A DNA stretch of 64,000 nucleotides from Microbacterium sp. APC 3901. Its GTDB lineage: Bacteria; Actinomycetota; Actinomycetes; Actinomycetales; Microbacteriaceae. The stretch covers positions 146,463-210,462 of the forward strand of contig NZ_JASDCU010000006.1 in assembly GCF_030407765.1 (NCBI RefSeq), given 5' to 3'. Positions within the stretch are counted from its first letter, which is position 1. Every line of letters begins with the position of its first letter. This document shows positions 7,314 through 16,717 of this stretch, one piece after another. A program made the translations under genes and the position numbers. The notes under the pieces are model-generated. The model did not search any database, was not told the origin of the DNA, and was given only the letters and a program-made list of their open reading frames with translations.

Positions 7314-8480
7314 ATGATCAAGGGGAATGCCCTCACCATTGCGATGGTGGGGACACGGGGGGTGCCCGCGGCCTACGGCGGATTCGAGACGGCTGTAGAA
7401 GAGGTCGGTCGACGACTCGCAGATCGGGGTCACGACGTCGTCGTCTACACGCGGGGCTCGAAGAGCCGCGAGAAGAAGTACTTGGGGATGCGGGTGGTGC
7501 ACCTCCCCGCGATCCCCGTGAAGCAGGTCGAGACGCTGAGCCACACCGGATTCTCGGCACTCCACCTGATCTTCCGACGGCGTCCGCACGCGGCCTTCGT
7601 GTTCAACGCCGCGAACTCGCCGTTCGTGCCGCTGCTCCGCCTGCGACGTGTGCCCACCGCCCTGCACATGGACGGGCTCGAGTGGCGGCGATCCAAATGG
7701 GGTCCACGCGGCAAGGCCTACTACCGGTGGGCAGAGCAGTTCGGCGTGCGCACGAGTGACGCGCTGATCGCGGACGCGCCCGGCATCGCCGACTACTACA
7801 CGCATCAGTTCGACGTGCCCACCGAGATGATCCGCTACGGTGCTCCGATCCTCGATGCCGTCGCCGACACCCGCCTCGACGAACTCGACCTCAGTCCCGG
7901 CGGCTACCACTTGATCGTCGCCCGTTTCGAACCCGAGAACCACGTGCTCGAGATCGTGGAGGGCTTCCGTCGGAGCTCCGCGAACCTGCCGCTCGTCGTC
8001 GTCGGCTCCGCCCCGTACAGCAACGAGTACACCGAGCGGATCCAGCGGGCCGCCCAGGGCGACGAACGCATTCGCCTCGTCGGTGGCGTCTACGACCAGG
8101 AGCTCCTCGACGCACTGTACTTCCACGCGCTCACCTACGATCACGGTCACTCGGTCGGAGGCACGAACCCGTCGCTGCTGCGGGCGATGGGCGCCGGCAC
8201 GGCGACGATCGCATTCGATGTGCCGTTCAACCGCGAGGTGCTCGAGGGCAACGGATGGTTCTTCACGACACCGGACGAGGCCGCAGCGGCGTTCGAGCGC
8301 GCCGAGGCCGACCACGCCGGGGCGCGCGAAAGCGGGCGCCGCGCTCAGGAGCGGGCGCAGGCGGTGTTCCGCTGGGATGAGGTGGCAGACGCCTACGAAG
8401 ATCTCGCTCGACGGCTCTCATCGGGCCAGAGCGTGCACAGGATCGCTCGCCGTGCGCGCCGACGGGCGGAGGACTGGTGA
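7314..8480 (+). CDS. Glycosyltransferase with DUF1972-type N-terminal domain
   Basis: A GT-B glycosyltransferase of 388 residues. The N-terminal signature MVGTRGVPAAYGGFETAVEE is characteristic of the DUF1972 family, often annotated as rhamnosyl- or GlcNAc-phospholipid transferases. The C-terminal half carries SVGGTNPSLLRAMGAG, the sugar-nucleotide binding part of GT4 enzymes. No membrane segment is seen. It likely adds the second sugar to the lipid-linked unit made by the upstream transferase, which ends only a few bases before. Its stop overlaps the next glycosyltransferase start by four bases, so the three genes form an operon. The sugar specificity cannot be read from sequence. Confidence 0.9.
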   Translation: MIKGNALTIAMVGTRGVPAAYGGFETAVEEVGRRLADRGHDVVVYTRGSKSREKKYLGMRVVHLPAIPVKQVETLSHTGFSALHLIFRRRPHAAFVFNAANSPFVPLLRLRRVPTALHMDGLEWRRSKWGPRGKAYYRWAEQFGVRTSDALIADAPGIADYYTHQFDVPTEMIRYGAPILDAVADTRLDELDLSPGGYHLIVARFEPENHVLEIVEGFRRSSANLPLVVVGSAPYSNEYTERIQRAAQGDERIRLVGGVYDQELLDALYFHALTYDHGHSVGGTNPSLLRAMGAGTATIAFDVPFNREVLEGNGWFFTTPDEAAAAFERAEADHAGARESGRRAQERAQAVFRWDEVADAYEDLARRLSSGQSVHRIARRARRRAEDW

Positions 8481-9616
8481 CCGGCTCCTCCTCCCGGACC
8501 ATCCTCGTCGCGCACCCGGGTGCCGAGATGTTCGGCTCCGACCGCATGCTGCTCGAGAGCGTGATCGGCTTCGTCGAGAGCGGTGCGCGCGTCGTCGTGG
8601 CGCTGCCGGGGCGTGGAATGCTCGACATCGAACTCCGCAGAGCCGGCGCAGAAGTCGTCATCATCCCGATGCTCGTCCTGAGAAAGGTCCTGCTCACACC
8701 CCGTGGCCTGCCGACGCTCTTCCGCGATATGTTCCGCGGTCTCGGCGCATCCTGGCGGCTGATCAGTCGGGTGCGCCCTGATGTCGTCTATGTGTCGACC
8801 ATCATCGTCCCGCAGTGGCCGCTCGTGGCCCGCGTCCGCGGAATCCGAGCTGTGAGCCACGTGCACGAGGCCGAGGCTTCGGGCAACCGCCTGGTGAACA
8901 CGCTGCTCTATCTGCCTCACCTCGCAGCCCGTCGCACGCTGGTGAACAGCCGCTTCAGCCTCGACACCATAGAGAACGCGCTCTCGCCGCTCGCGCGCAG
9001 AAGCGTCGTGGTCTACAACGGAGTGGCCTCTCCCGAGCGCCCCGCCGCGCCACGACGCAGCATCGACGGACCGTTCCGGGTGCTGTTCATCGGCCGCCTC
9101 TCCCCCCGCAAGGGGCCTGATGTCGTCATCGACGCTGCGGCCGAACTGGCACGGTCGGGGCACGATGTCCGAGTCACCCTCCTCGGTGCGGTCTTCGCCG
9201 GCTACGAGTGGTTCGAGGAGGATCTCCGACGCCGAGCCGCCGAGTCGGGCATCGAGGTCGTCTTCGCCGGCTTCCACCAGAGCATCTGGCCGTTCCTCGA
9301 GGATGCCGATGTGCTGACCGTTCCGTCGCGCGTGGACGAGCCCTTCGGAAACACTGCGGTCGAGGGCATCCTCGCGTGTCGCCCGGTGGTCGCGAGCGAC
9401 AGCAGCGGTCTGCGCGAGGCCGCCGGTGGCTATCCCACGTCGACGCTCGTGCCGGCTGACGATCCGCAGGCGCTGGCCGCCTCACTCGGCCGGATCATCG
9501 AAGACTGGACGACGGTGCGGGACGGAGTCGACGGATCGCGTCGCATCGCCCTTGAGCGTCACGCCCCCGAGCAGTATCGGGCGAGGGTCACCGAACTCGT
9601 GCTCGTCTCGTCGTGA
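8477..9616 (+). CDS. Glycosyltransferase family 4 protein
   Basis: 379 residues starting at a GTG that overlaps the preceding stop (GTGA). The N-terminal Rossmann half begins ILVAHPGAEMFGSDRMLLES. The C-terminal half has the GT4 hallmark VLFIGRLSPRKGPDVVIDAA, and the nucleotide-binding motif with the retaining Glu is seen in EPFGNTAVEGILACRPVVAS. It is a cytosolic enzyme that adds a sugar to the growing polysaccharide repeat unit. It is the last gene of the plus-strand run that starts at 5777 and is convergent with the phosphatase gene. Confidence 0.9.
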   Translation: MTGSSSRTILVAHPGAEMFGSDRMLLESVIGFVESGARVVVALPGRGMLDIELRRAGAEVVIIPMLVLRKVLLTPRGLPTLFRDMFRGLGASWRLISRVRPDVVYVSTIIVPQWPLVARVRGIRAVSHVHEAEASGNRLVNTLLYLPHLAARRTLVNSRFSLDTIENALSPLARRSVVVYNGVASPERPAAPRRSIDGPFRVLFIGRLSPRKGPDVVIDAAAELARSGHDVRVTLLGAVFAGYEWFEEDLRRRAAESGIEVVFAGFHQSIWPFLEDADVLTVPSRVDEPFGNTAVEGILACRPVVASDSSGLREAAGGYPTSTLVPADDPQALAASLGRIIEDWTTVRDGVDGSRRIALERHAPEQYRARVTELVLVSS

Positions 9617-9637
9617 CTCCCCCGCGTTCGCCCGCGG

Positions 9638-10252
9638 TCACGGTGCTGTCGTGAGCGCCCTGACAGCCGCACCGAGACGAGACGACGCCGCTTCGATCGT
9701 TCGCAGCACTCGTTCGTGGCGCGCGCGACTCGTATGCGCGTCGGGGATGTCGAAGCCCGCGTCCGGCTCTGTGCGGCGCCAGCGCGACGGCCTCGGAGGC
9801 TCGACCAGCCCGCGCTGCGCGTTCATCAGCGCGGCGAGCGTCGCGAGATCGAAGTCCGTCGCCGCCACTCGCGTCGAGCGCGCGTGCTCCGCGAGCGCGG
9901 CTGCCTCGAGCAGAGTGAAGGAGCGCGTCCGCGCCGCAGGGTTCAGCAGCGCGACAGCTCCTCGCTCGGCAGCCGTCGCGGTGAGGATGAGCTCGGCTGA
10001 ATCGATGTGCTCGGGCGTCAGTCGCGACGATCGGTATCGCTCTGCGAATTCCGACCACCCCGGCCGCTCGGCCAACCTCGAACGCATCGTGTGGCAGACG
10101 GCGACGCCGCCGCGGGCGCTGGCTCCGGCGGAGGCGAACACCGAGTCATCCGGTGCACCGAACGCCGCGAGCTCCCGCGCCATGAGGAACGAGATCACCG
10201 GCGATCGGCATACGTTCGCCGCGCAGACGGCGAGCACCGATTCGGGCCGCAT
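9638..10252 (-). CDS. Low-molecular-weight protein-tyrosine phosphatase-like protein
   Basis: 204 residues. The P-loop is VLAVCAANVCRSPVISFLMA, matching C-x5-R-S with Cys as nucleophile and Arg as phosphate binder. The second hallmark, the C-terminal Asp general acid, is probably in GFDIPDAH but is less standard. The protein is longer than the usual 150-160 residues, with an extra Ala/Arg-rich segment. The gene lies divergent to the Wzc-like kinase gene just upstream, so it is the natural Wzb-type partner that dephosphorylates the kinase and cycles polymer length control. Function is inferred from motif and neighbour. Confidence 0.85.
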   Translation of the reverse strand: MRPESVLAVCAANVCRSPVISFLMARELAAFGAPDDSVFASAGASARGGVAVCHTMRSRLAERPGWSEFAERYRSSRLTPEHIDSAELILTATAAERGAVALLNPAARTRSFTLLEAAALAEHARSTRVAATDFDLATLAALMNAQRGLVEPPRPSRWRRTEPDAGFDIPDAHTSRARHERVLRTIEAASSRLGAAVRALTTAP

Positions 10253-10381
10253 TCATTCTCCTCACATGCCGGTGGCTCTAGGCTATACAGCGCACCTGCG
10301 TGCCTGCTCTGTGCGAATGGATCCTGTGGGGGGCGAATCGTCACGGATGGCAGGCAGCTGGACTCGGTACGGGGGAACAAC

Positions 10382-11842
10382 ATGGATCTGAAGGACTACC
10401 TCACGGCTCTGCGGGACCGGTGGTATCTGCTGGTCGCTGCGACCGTGATCGGCGGGGTCGCGGGATTCGCGTATGCGACGATCCAGCCCGACCAGTACGA
10501 GGCGACCACGAGCGCCTACGTCTCGTCGCAGCGCGGAGACACCGTGAGCGAGCTCGTCCAGGGGTCGCAGTACACCCAGAGCCTCATGCAGTCGTACGCC
10601 AACCTCGCGACGACGCCCGCCGTGCTCGAGCCGGTCATCGAAGACCTGCGACTCGACAAGACGGTCGAGGGCCTCGCCGAATCCATCACGGCTGAGGTCG
10701 AGCTGAACACCGTGATCGTCAGTCTGACCGTCGTCAGCACAGACCCCGAGCAGGCCCAGGAGACCGCGGCCGCCGTCATGGAGTCGCTCGCGACGGTCAC
10801 CAGCGACCTCTCCCCGAAGGACGCGGCTGGCAGGCCGTCGATCGTCCTGACGACCGTGGCGCCTCCGAGCGTCCCGAAGTTCCCCTTCGCACCCAACACC
10901 CGCTTGATCGCGATCACGGGCGCGGCGCTCGGGCTCGTGCTCGCGGTGATCTACGCCGTTCTCAAGCAGCTTCTGGACACCCGCATCCGCTCTGAAGAGG
11001 ACGCGGAACGGTCCGCCGGCATCCCGTTCCTCGGCCGCATCCCCCGACCCGGTGGCAAGCGCCGCTCGCAGCGGTCGTCGATCAGCGGTCAGTGGGATTC
11101 GTCCGCATCGACGCGCGAGGCGTATCGACGTCTCGCCGCCAGCCTCGACTTCGCAGACATCGATGGAGACCTCCGCATGGTCGTGGTGTCGTCGGCATTC
11201 GCCGGCGAGGGCAAGACGACAACCGCGGTGAACCTCACGCTCGCGCTCGCAGAGCGTCGCCCCAGAGTGCTTCTGATCGACGCCGATCTACGCCGCCCGC
11301 GTATCGCCGAGGCGTGCGGACTCGACGGATCGGTGGGACTCACGACCGCTCTCACGCACCAGGCTTCTCTCGCGGATTCCATCCAGAACTGGGGCACGAG
11401 GAACATCGATGTGCTCGCCAGCGGTCTGCGTCCGCCCAACCCGACCGAGATCGTGAGTTCGACGGCGATGCAGGATCTTCTCCGCGAGGTGCGCGAGCAC
11501 TACGATTTCGTGGTCGTCGATTCGGCACCGGTGCTTCCCGTGAGTGACACGCTCACGCTGGCGCGAGCGTCGGGCGCGAGCCTGCTGGTCGGCCGCTACA
11601 AGGTCACCCGTCGTCAGTCTCTCCGCAGGGCCGTCGACACGCTGACCGGCGCCGGAGCCCGTGTGATCGGCTTCGTGCTGAACGCGGTTCCCCCGGAGCA
11701 CTCCTCGTCGAGCTATTACGAGGATGCCGATCAGACCGATCGCACTGACGAGAAGGCGTCGCCCGAGACCCGTGCGTCCGAGAAGCAGGCCGCAGCGAAG
11801 AAGAAGTCCGAGAAGGCCGTCACGGCGAAGACCGCGAAGTGA
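10382..11842 (+). CDS. Wzc-like polysaccharide co-polymerase and tyrosine autokinase
   Basis: 486 residues with Wzz and BY-kinase domains fused in one chain. Residues 1-200 form the Wzz chain-length domain bounded by two membrane helices (WYLLVAATVIGGVAGFAYA and LIAITGAALGLVLAVIYAVL). The cytosolic kinase has Walker A AGEGKTTTAVNL near residue 273, Walker A' VLLIDADLRRPR near 300, and Walker B FVVVDSAPVLP near 380. The C-terminus has only one Tyr pair (SSYYEDAD) followed by a Lys/Glu/Ala tail, so the usual tyrosine cluster is reduced. It controls polymer export and length with the divergent phosphatase. The ATG follows GGGGGAACAAC. Upstream, G-runs near 10327 and 10375 echo the locus element. 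Confidence 0.92.
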   Translation: MDLKDYLTALRDRWYLLVAATVIGGVAGFAYATIQPDQYEATTSAYVSSQRGDTVSELVQGSQYTQSLMQSYANLATTPAVLEPVIEDLRLDKTVEGLAESITAEVELNTVIVSLTVVSTDPEQAQETAAAVMESLATVTSDLSPKDAAGRPSIVLTTVAPPSVPKFPFAPNTRLIAITGAALGLVLAVIYAVLKQLLDTRIRSEEDAERSAGIPFLGRIPRPGGKRRSQRSSISGQWDSSASTREAYRRLAASLDFADIDGDLRMVVVSSAFAGEGKTTTAVNLTLALAERRPRVLLIDADLRRPRIAEACGLDGSVGLTTALTHQASLADSIQNWGTRNIDVLASGLRPPNPTEIVSSTAMQDLLREVREHYDFVVVDSAPVLPVSDTLTLARASGASLLVGRYKVTRRQSLRRAVDTLTGAGARVIGFVLNAVPPEHSSSSYYEDADQTDRTDEKASPETRASEKQAAAKKKSEKAVTAKTAK

Positions 11843-11848
11843 TGCGCC

Positions 11849-12847
11849 TCAGGTGAGCGACGCGAGGGTATAGGAGAAGTCCCCACCGTGTTCACGATGG
11901 TGGTGGTCAGCCGCGATCAGGGCGACAGCATCCATCGCGATCGCCGGTGTGAGGATCACCGGATCCACACCCGCGGCCGCGAGCAGGTCGGACCATTCCT
12001 TCGCGAGGGTGCCGCTGATCAGCGCGGCACGCATCGCATCGTCTCGCACAGCCAGCGAGAGCGCATCGAAGAAGAACGGGGCAGGACGCGCGTCCTCGAA
12101 ATCGATCGGGCCCCACTCCTCAGGACCCTGACCCAGGACGTTCTCCGGGGTGAGATCGCCATGCGAGAGGACCCATGGCACCTCTCCCGCGGTCTCAGCG
12201 GATCGTGCGACGTCGTCCCACCGGGACTGACCTGACAGCCGGTCGAGCGCTGCGCGGGCGTCGACCACGAGCGGCTTGCGCACGGTGTCTGCCGCGAGTC
12301 GAGTGGTCGATACGGCGAGAACGTCTCGGAGCAGCGCCACGCGGTCTGCAGGCTCCCAGAATCTCGCAGGACGCCCGGGAACCCGTGCCTCCCTCAGGAG
12401 CCTGCCATCGTCGTCGAGATGCCACTCCACGGCGCGGTAGACCTTCTCGAGAGCTGCGCGACGTTCGCGGTAGTCCGCGGGAAGAGGGGTACGCCGCAGG
12501 TGCGTCACGATCGAATCAGCACGGTCGAAACCCACCAGCCCGCCGTCCTTGGTCATCAGGACGCGAACCGGCAGCTGCGCAGCCGGCGTCTCTGTCGTCG
12601 GTCCTTCGATGCGGACGCGCCTCGGAACGGCCAGGAGGCGTCTGACGTCGAGCAGTGCCCTCTTCACACCTCGACCCCGTTCGACGTGCGCGACGATGGC
12701 CCGCCAGGCACGGCCGTCATCGGGAAGAACCGCCGACCTGGTGTCCAGAATCCTCCAGAGCCCGGGAGCCACGTCGTCGCTGCGGTCTCTGAGGGCCGCA
12801 GCCAACGCGGCCTTCGCCGCACGCTCCCGCGCGAGGCCGCCGCTCAT
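11849..12847 (-). CDS. Aminoglycoside-phosphotransferase-fold kinase
   Basis: 332 residues. The C-terminal lobe has LSHGDLTPENVLGQG, the catalytic loop of APH/choline-kinase-like enzymes with Asp as base, and then IDFEDA, the Mg-binding Asp. The N-terminal lobe is poorly recognisable. Members of this fold phosphorylate small hydroxyl compounds such as choline, homoserine, sugars or antibiotics. The ATG overlaps the flippase stop (ATGA), so it is co-transcribed with a polysaccharide exporter. I therefore favour a role in sugar or alcohol activation rather than antibiotic resistance. The substrate is unknown. Confidence 0.8.
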   Translation of the reverse strand: MSGGLARERAAKAALAAALRDRSDDVAPGLWRILDTRSAVLPDDGRAWRAIVAHVERGRGVKRALLDVRRLLAVPRRVRIEGPTTETPAAQLPVRVLMTKDGGLVGFDRADSIVTHLRRTPLPADYRERRAALEKVYRAVEWHLDDDGRLLREARVPGRPARFWEPADRVALLRDVLAVSTTRLAADTVRKPLVVDARAALDRLSGQSRWDDVARSAETAGEVPWVLSHGDLTPENVLGQGPEEWGPIDFEDARPAPFFFDALSLAVRDDAMRAALISGTLAKEWSDLLAAAGVDPVILTPAIAMDAVALIAADHHHREHGGDFSYTLASLT

Positions 12848-14313
12848 CGCGACCGCCTGCCGAGTGAGCGGCGGATGAAAGAGACCACGGTGAGCAGATC
12901 TTCACGTGTGCGAGGCGACACGAGCGTGAGGAGCAGCAGATACACGACGCTCGCACCGATCGCGACGAGAACCGTCGCGATCGAGGTCCAGCCGAGCGCG
13001 CTGATGCCGAGAGCGAGCAGCCCGCAGGGCACCGAGACGGTCAGGAGGATGCGGAGGATGTTCGTGATGAGGGGCCTCGCGGGGACGCCGGTCACTCGGG
13101 AAGCCCAGAAGAGCGATGCGATCCAGTGCAACGCGTACGCCACGGTGCTCCCGACGGCGACTCCGAACGCACCCCACGGGAGCCCGGCCAGGATGATCAC
13201 GATCATGATCGGACGCACGACCAGGAACATGCGCAACTGCGCCCCCGTGTTCGCGGTCGCGAGGAACATCCAGTAGGACACCTGCGCCGTGGCCCGCAGC
13301 ACTCCGCCGATCGCCAGGACGGCGAAGATCGGAGCCATCGGAGCCCACTGCGGGCCGAAGAGCACATCGACGATCGCCGGTGCCATCCCCGCAGCGAGCG
13401 CGAAGAGCGTCGCGGTCGCGTATCCGCCGACGATCTGTGCTTTCAGGAGGTAGCCCGCGAACCGCTCCTTCTCCTCGTGGATCCTCGAGAGCACGGGAAG
13501 CGCGACGCGCGTCATCGGCGCATTGATCTGGTTGAGCGGAGCCATCAGCAGTTGGTAGGCGCGATCGTAGTAGCCGAGGGGTCCTGCGCCCCACACGACG
13601 CCGATCGCGATGTTGTCGACGTTCTTGGTCCCGTAGGAGATCAGCTGCGTCAGGAAGAGCGCTGCACCGAATCTCATGAACCGGCGGATCGACGTGCGTC
13701 GCTGCGGAAGCCCGGGAAGCCATCGGGCGATGACCACCGACAGCACCAGCAGCACCAGAGACGAGGACAGCTGCTGCACGACGAGCGCCCAGTACCCGAA
13801 TCCCTGCAGTGCGAGGAGGATGCCGACGGCGAACCCGATCGTGGGCGCGACGGCCTCTGTGATCGACAGCCCGAGGAACCGCATGCGGCGGGTCAGGTCG
13901 GCCCGATACTGGGTCACCATGCCGCTCAGCACGAAGCCGATCGACATCACGACCACGATCGCCGGCACCTCGTCGTTCGAGTACAGCAGACCGACCAGCG
14001 GTGCAGCCAGTGCGACGATGACAGCGCACCCGGCGCCGAGGCCGGTGTTCACCCAGAACAGGTTCGTGCGCTCGCCGATCGAGACATGCTTCGCCTGGAT
14101 CGCGGCGCTCGACAGACCGAAGTCCCGGAAGAGCTCCGAGATGCCGATCACCGCGGCGACCATCGCGATCAGGCCGAAGTCGTCGGGCGTCAGCAGACGT
14201 GCGAGAACGAAGATCGAGACGAACTGGAGAACCGTCCGATACAGCTGCCCGGCGAGTGTGACACTCGCTCCTCGTGCGGCCGCATCCCCCAAAGACGCGC
14301 GCTGAGAGCCCAC
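12844..14313 (-). CDS. MOP-family lipid-linked oligosaccharide flippase (Wzx-like)
   Basis: About 489 residues with 12-14 hydrophobic segments in the pattern of the MATE/MOP superfamily. The N-terminal text GASVTLAGQLYRTVLQFVSI and LLTPDDFGLIAMVAAVIGIS is typical of Wzx/WzxC flippases, and DFGLSSAAIQ follows. It would flip undecaprenyl-linked repeat units across the membrane to the polymerase encoded divergently at 14402. I start at GTG 14313 because residues upstream look non-native. No good Shine-Dalgarno precedes it, and the CTGGGGG at 14328-14322 may serve, so the start could shift. Its 3' end overlaps the kinase gene. Confidence 0.88.
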   Translation of the reverse strand: MGSQRASLGDAAARGASVTLAGQLYRTVLQFVSIFVLARLLTPDDFGLIAMVAAVIGISELFRDFGLSSAAIQAKHVSIGERTNLFWVNTGLGAGCAVIVALAAPLVGLLYSNDEVPAIVVVMSIGFVLSGMVTQYRADLTRRMRFLGLSITEAVAPTIGFAVGILLALQGFGYWALVVQQLSSSLVLLVLSVVIARWLPGLPQRRTSIRRFMRFGAALFLTQLISYGTKNVDNIAIGVVWGAGPLGYYDRAYQLLMAPLNQINAPMTRVALPVLSRIHEEKERFAGYLLKAQIVGGYATATLFALAAGMAPAIVDVLFGPQWAPMAPIFAVLAIGGVLRATAQVSYWMFLATANTGAQLRMFLVVRPIMIVIILAGLPWGAFGVAVGSTVAYALHWIASLFWASRVTGVPARPLITNILRILLTVSVPCGLLALGISALGWTSIATVLVAIGASVVYLLLLTLVSPRTREDLLTVVSFIRRSLGRRSR

Positions 14314-14401
14314 TCCCGATACCCCCAGTATTCCGCCCCGATGAGCCCGTAGACTCGTTGGGGGTAATACTACAGCCGCAGGCGGACGAGGGGGGTCACG
14401 C
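14314..14401. promoter_or_regulatory. Divergent flippase/polymerase promoter region with G-runs
   Basis: The 88 bases between two divergent genes carry runs on both strands. On the minus strand, ATACTGGGGGTATC sits right before the flippase start. On the plus strand, TTGGGGGTAATAC lies at about 14359-14371 and GAGGGGGG just before the polymerase ATG. The GGGGG(T)A core resembles the repeated element elsewhere in the locus, though it is not an exact CTGGGGA pair. Confidence 0.4.
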
Positions 14402-15670
14402 ATGATGACGGTCGCGCCTCAGACCACGCGTCTGCAGAGGACGTTCTTCACCGACGCCGAAGCCGCGCTCGCCCTGCTGACACTCTTCCTCATCGGTGCT
14501 CGGATCTTCGTCGGATCGGGAGTCAGCGTCGGTCTCGTCCTCGCCTTCGTACTGCTCCCTCTGTGGGTGCCTCGGCTGGTGGCGAGCAGGGCAGGCCTCT
14601 GGCTGGCGATCACCGCCGCCGTATCCGCCGTGTCGGGTGTGTGGCTGACGGCTGTCGCCGCCCAGGACCACGACACCTCGCAGAGCACGCTCATCGCCAC
14701 GACTCTGCTGTTCCTCAGCGTCCCCATGGTCGCCGGGATCGTGGTCTGGGCCCAGCGTTTCGTGCCGTTGTGGACCATCGGCGTCACGTACGGACTGGGT
14801 ATGGTCGCCGCGGCGGTGATGCGTCCTTCGATATTCGCCGAGAACCCCTGGAAGTTCGCGATCGGTCTGCCCATCGCCGTCATCGTTCTGTCTCTCACCC
14901 TCCGCTCCCGGAGACGTCTGTCCGACATGCTCGCCCTCGGCGCGCTGGCGCTGGTCTCCGTGGCGATGGACTCGCGCGCGTTCTTCGGAGTCTTCACCAT
15001 CGTGCTGCTGCTGCTCGCGTGGCAGGCGATGCCTCGGATCTCGAACAAGCGGATGTCGGCCGCGAAGGTGCTCGTCTGGGCGGCGGCGATCGGTGTCACC
15101 GTCTACCTCATCGGGACGAGTCTCCTCGTCGAGGGCTACCTCGGCGAGGACGCCCAGGCGCGTTCGGTCGAGCAGCAGACTCGAGCGGGCTCCATCCTCG
15201 TGGGCGGGCGTCCCGAGCTGGCGGCGACCGCAGCCCTGTTCCTCAGTCGACCCCTCGGATTCGGCGCGGGAACGATCGCGTCCCCCGCTGACATCCTCGT
15301 CGCCAAGTCCGGGATGCAGGTCATCAACTACGACCCCAACAACGGCTATGTCGAGAACTTCATGTTCGGACCCACGAAGTTCGAACTGCACTCCGTGACG
15401 GGAGATCTCTGGGCGTACTTCGGCTGGCCCGTTCTGATCTTCCTCGTGATCGCCATCGTCGTCATGATCCGCAGAGTCGCCGTGGAGCTCGCGCGCGGCA
15501 CCGCCACCGCCCTGCTGCTGTTCTCGGTCATCATCACCGCATGGAACCTGTTCTTCAACCCGATCTACAGTTCAGCGCCCTTCTTCGGCCTCGCCCTCGG
15601 GCTCGCCCTGGCCGGGCCCCATCTTCGCTTCGAGGAGTCACCGTGGCGCGAGAAGAGTCGCAGTCGATGA
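14402..15670 (+). CDS. O-antigen ligase/polymerase-like membrane protein (Wzy-like)
   Basis: 422 residues with ten or more hydrophobic segments and one large extracytoplasmic loop (about residues 245-325) containing AGSILVGGRPELAATAALFL and YDPNNGYVENFMFG. That layout, with a big loop before the last membrane segments, is the Wzy/WaaL/RfaL family. It would join repeat units delivered by the flippase. Sequence conservation in this family is low, so the call rests on topology plus its position between flippase, co-polymerase and glycosyltransferase genes. A GAGGGGGG ribosome-binding site precedes two consecutive ATGs. Its stop overlaps the next gene start (ATGA). Confidence 0.8.
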   Translation: MMTVAPQTTRLQRTFFTDAEAALALLTLFLIGARIFVGSGVSVGLVLAFVLLPLWVPRLVASRAGLWLAITAAVSAVSGVWLTAVAAQDHDTSQSTLIATTLLFLSVPMVAGIVVWAQRFVPLWTIGVTYGLGMVAAAVMRPSIFAENPWKFAIGLPIAVIVLSLTLRSRRRLSDMLALGALALVSVAMDSRAFFGVFTIVLLLLAWQAMPRISNKRMSAAKVLVWAAAIGVTVYLIGTSLLVEGYLGEDAQARSVEQQTRAGSILVGGRPELAATAALFLSRPLGFGAGTIASPADILVAKSGMQVINYDPNNGYVENFMFGPTKFELHSVTGDLWAYFGWPVLIFLVIAIVVMIRRVAVELARGTATALLLFSVIITAWNLFFNPIYSSAPFFGLALGLALAGPHLRFEESPWREKSRSR

Positions 15671-16674
15671 GCACCGCACGCCTCCGGGTGATGATGTCGA
15701 CGCCTGCCATCCGCGCGACGACGAACCCCTACATCGTGCAGCTCGTCGACGCCGTGGGGCGCGAGGTCGATGTGCAGCTCTTCTCGTGGCGCACCGCGAT
15801 CTTCGGCCGCTACGACGTGCTCCACGTGCACTGGCCCGAGATCTTCACCTCGGCGACGAGCAGTCCGAAGCGCTGGATGCGACGTGTGCTGACGCTCGCT
15901 CTGCAGAGTCGCCTCGCCGTGACGAAGACCGCTCTCGTCAGGACCGCACACAACGAACGGCCGCACGAGTCCACCTCGAGGGTGGACAGCGCGATCCTGC
16001 GACGATGGAATCGTCTCACCACGCTCTGGATCATTCTCAACGAACGCACGCGCACCGAGACCGCGGCCGAGCGGGTCCTGATACCTCACGGACACTACCG
16101 AGACCACTTCGCGCCTTTCCCGCGTCAGGATGCCACAGACGATCTCGTGAGCGTGGTCGGACACATCCGCCCCTACAAGGGCATGGAGGAGCTGGTCACC
16201 GCCGTCGCCGACGACTCGACCGAGGGAGCCTTCCGCCTGCACGTGGCAGGGAAGCCCGCAGACGCCGCTCTGGGCGAGGTCCTCGTCGGGAATGCGTCCG
16301 ACTCGGACCGCATCACCCTCGAGCTCGATTTCGTCGACGACGGGCGGATCGTCGAGATCATCTCCTCGTCATCGCTCGTCGCGCTTCCCTACCGCCAGCT
16401 GCACAACTCCGGAGTAGCACTGCTCGCTCTGTCGCTCGACCGGCCGGTGCTCGTACCCGACAACGCGGTCACGCGTGACCTGCAGCAGGAGGTGGGCGCG
16501 TCCTGGGTGCATCTCCTCGACGCCGACGCCGAGCTCACTCACGCCATCCGCGACGCGCTGAACCAGGGCATCCCCGAAGGATCACCGGATCTGAGCGCTC
16601 GAGAGTGGCCCGTGACGGCTCGTCAGCACGCGACCGCTTACGCCCGCGCAGCAGAGATCCGCGGGAGTCGGTGA
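15667..16674 (+). CDS. Glycosyltransferase (GT-B fold)
   Basis: 335 residues. The start at 15667 overlaps the polymerase stop and has GAAGAG upstream. The N-terminal text RYDVLHVHWPEIF is a frequent donor-side motif in polysaccharide glycosyltransferases. The second domain shows DLVSVVGHIRPYKGMEELV, the GT4-like start of the nucleotide-binding half, and later SLVALPYRQLHNSGVALLAL. It is cytosolic and adds one sugar to the repeat unit. The 3' end runs into a terminator hairpin shared with the convergent giant gene. Confidence 0.85.
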   Translation: MSTARLRVMMSTPAIRATTNPYIVQLVDAVGREVDVQLFSWRTAIFGRYDVLHVHWPEIFTSATSSPKRWMRRVLTLALQSRLAVTKTALVRTAHNERPHESTSRVDSAILRRWNRLTTLWIILNERTRTETAAERVLIPHGHYRDHFAPFPRQDATDDLVSVVGHIRPYKGMEELVTAVADDSTEGAFRLHVAGKPADAALGEVLVGNASDSDRITLELDFVDDGRIVEIISSSSLVALPYRQLHNSGVALLALSLDRPVLVPDNAVTRDLQQEVGASWVHLLDADAELTHAIRDALNQGIPEGSPDLSAREWPVTARQHATAYARAAEIRGSR

Positions 16675-16692
16675 CGACGCCCCGCGGATCTC
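16654..16692. terminator. Bidirectional terminator hairpin
   Basis: A 12-bp perfect stem, GAGATCCGCGGG at 16654-16665 with CCCGCGGATCTC at 16681-16692, encloses a 15-base loop. It overlaps the last codons of the glycosyltransferase and lies 25 bases past the stop of the convergent giant gene. A closely related hairpin follows the second giant gene at 22275, so it looks like a duplicated 3' flank. Confidence 0.7.
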
Positions 16693-16717
16693 GGTGCTGT
16701 GATTCGGTGGTGCCGGG

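Noticed and set aside
11849..12847. Aminoglycoside resistance gene
   Set aside because: Only the general APH-fold catalytic loop is present, and it is coupled to a polysaccharide flippase gene; resistance has no support.
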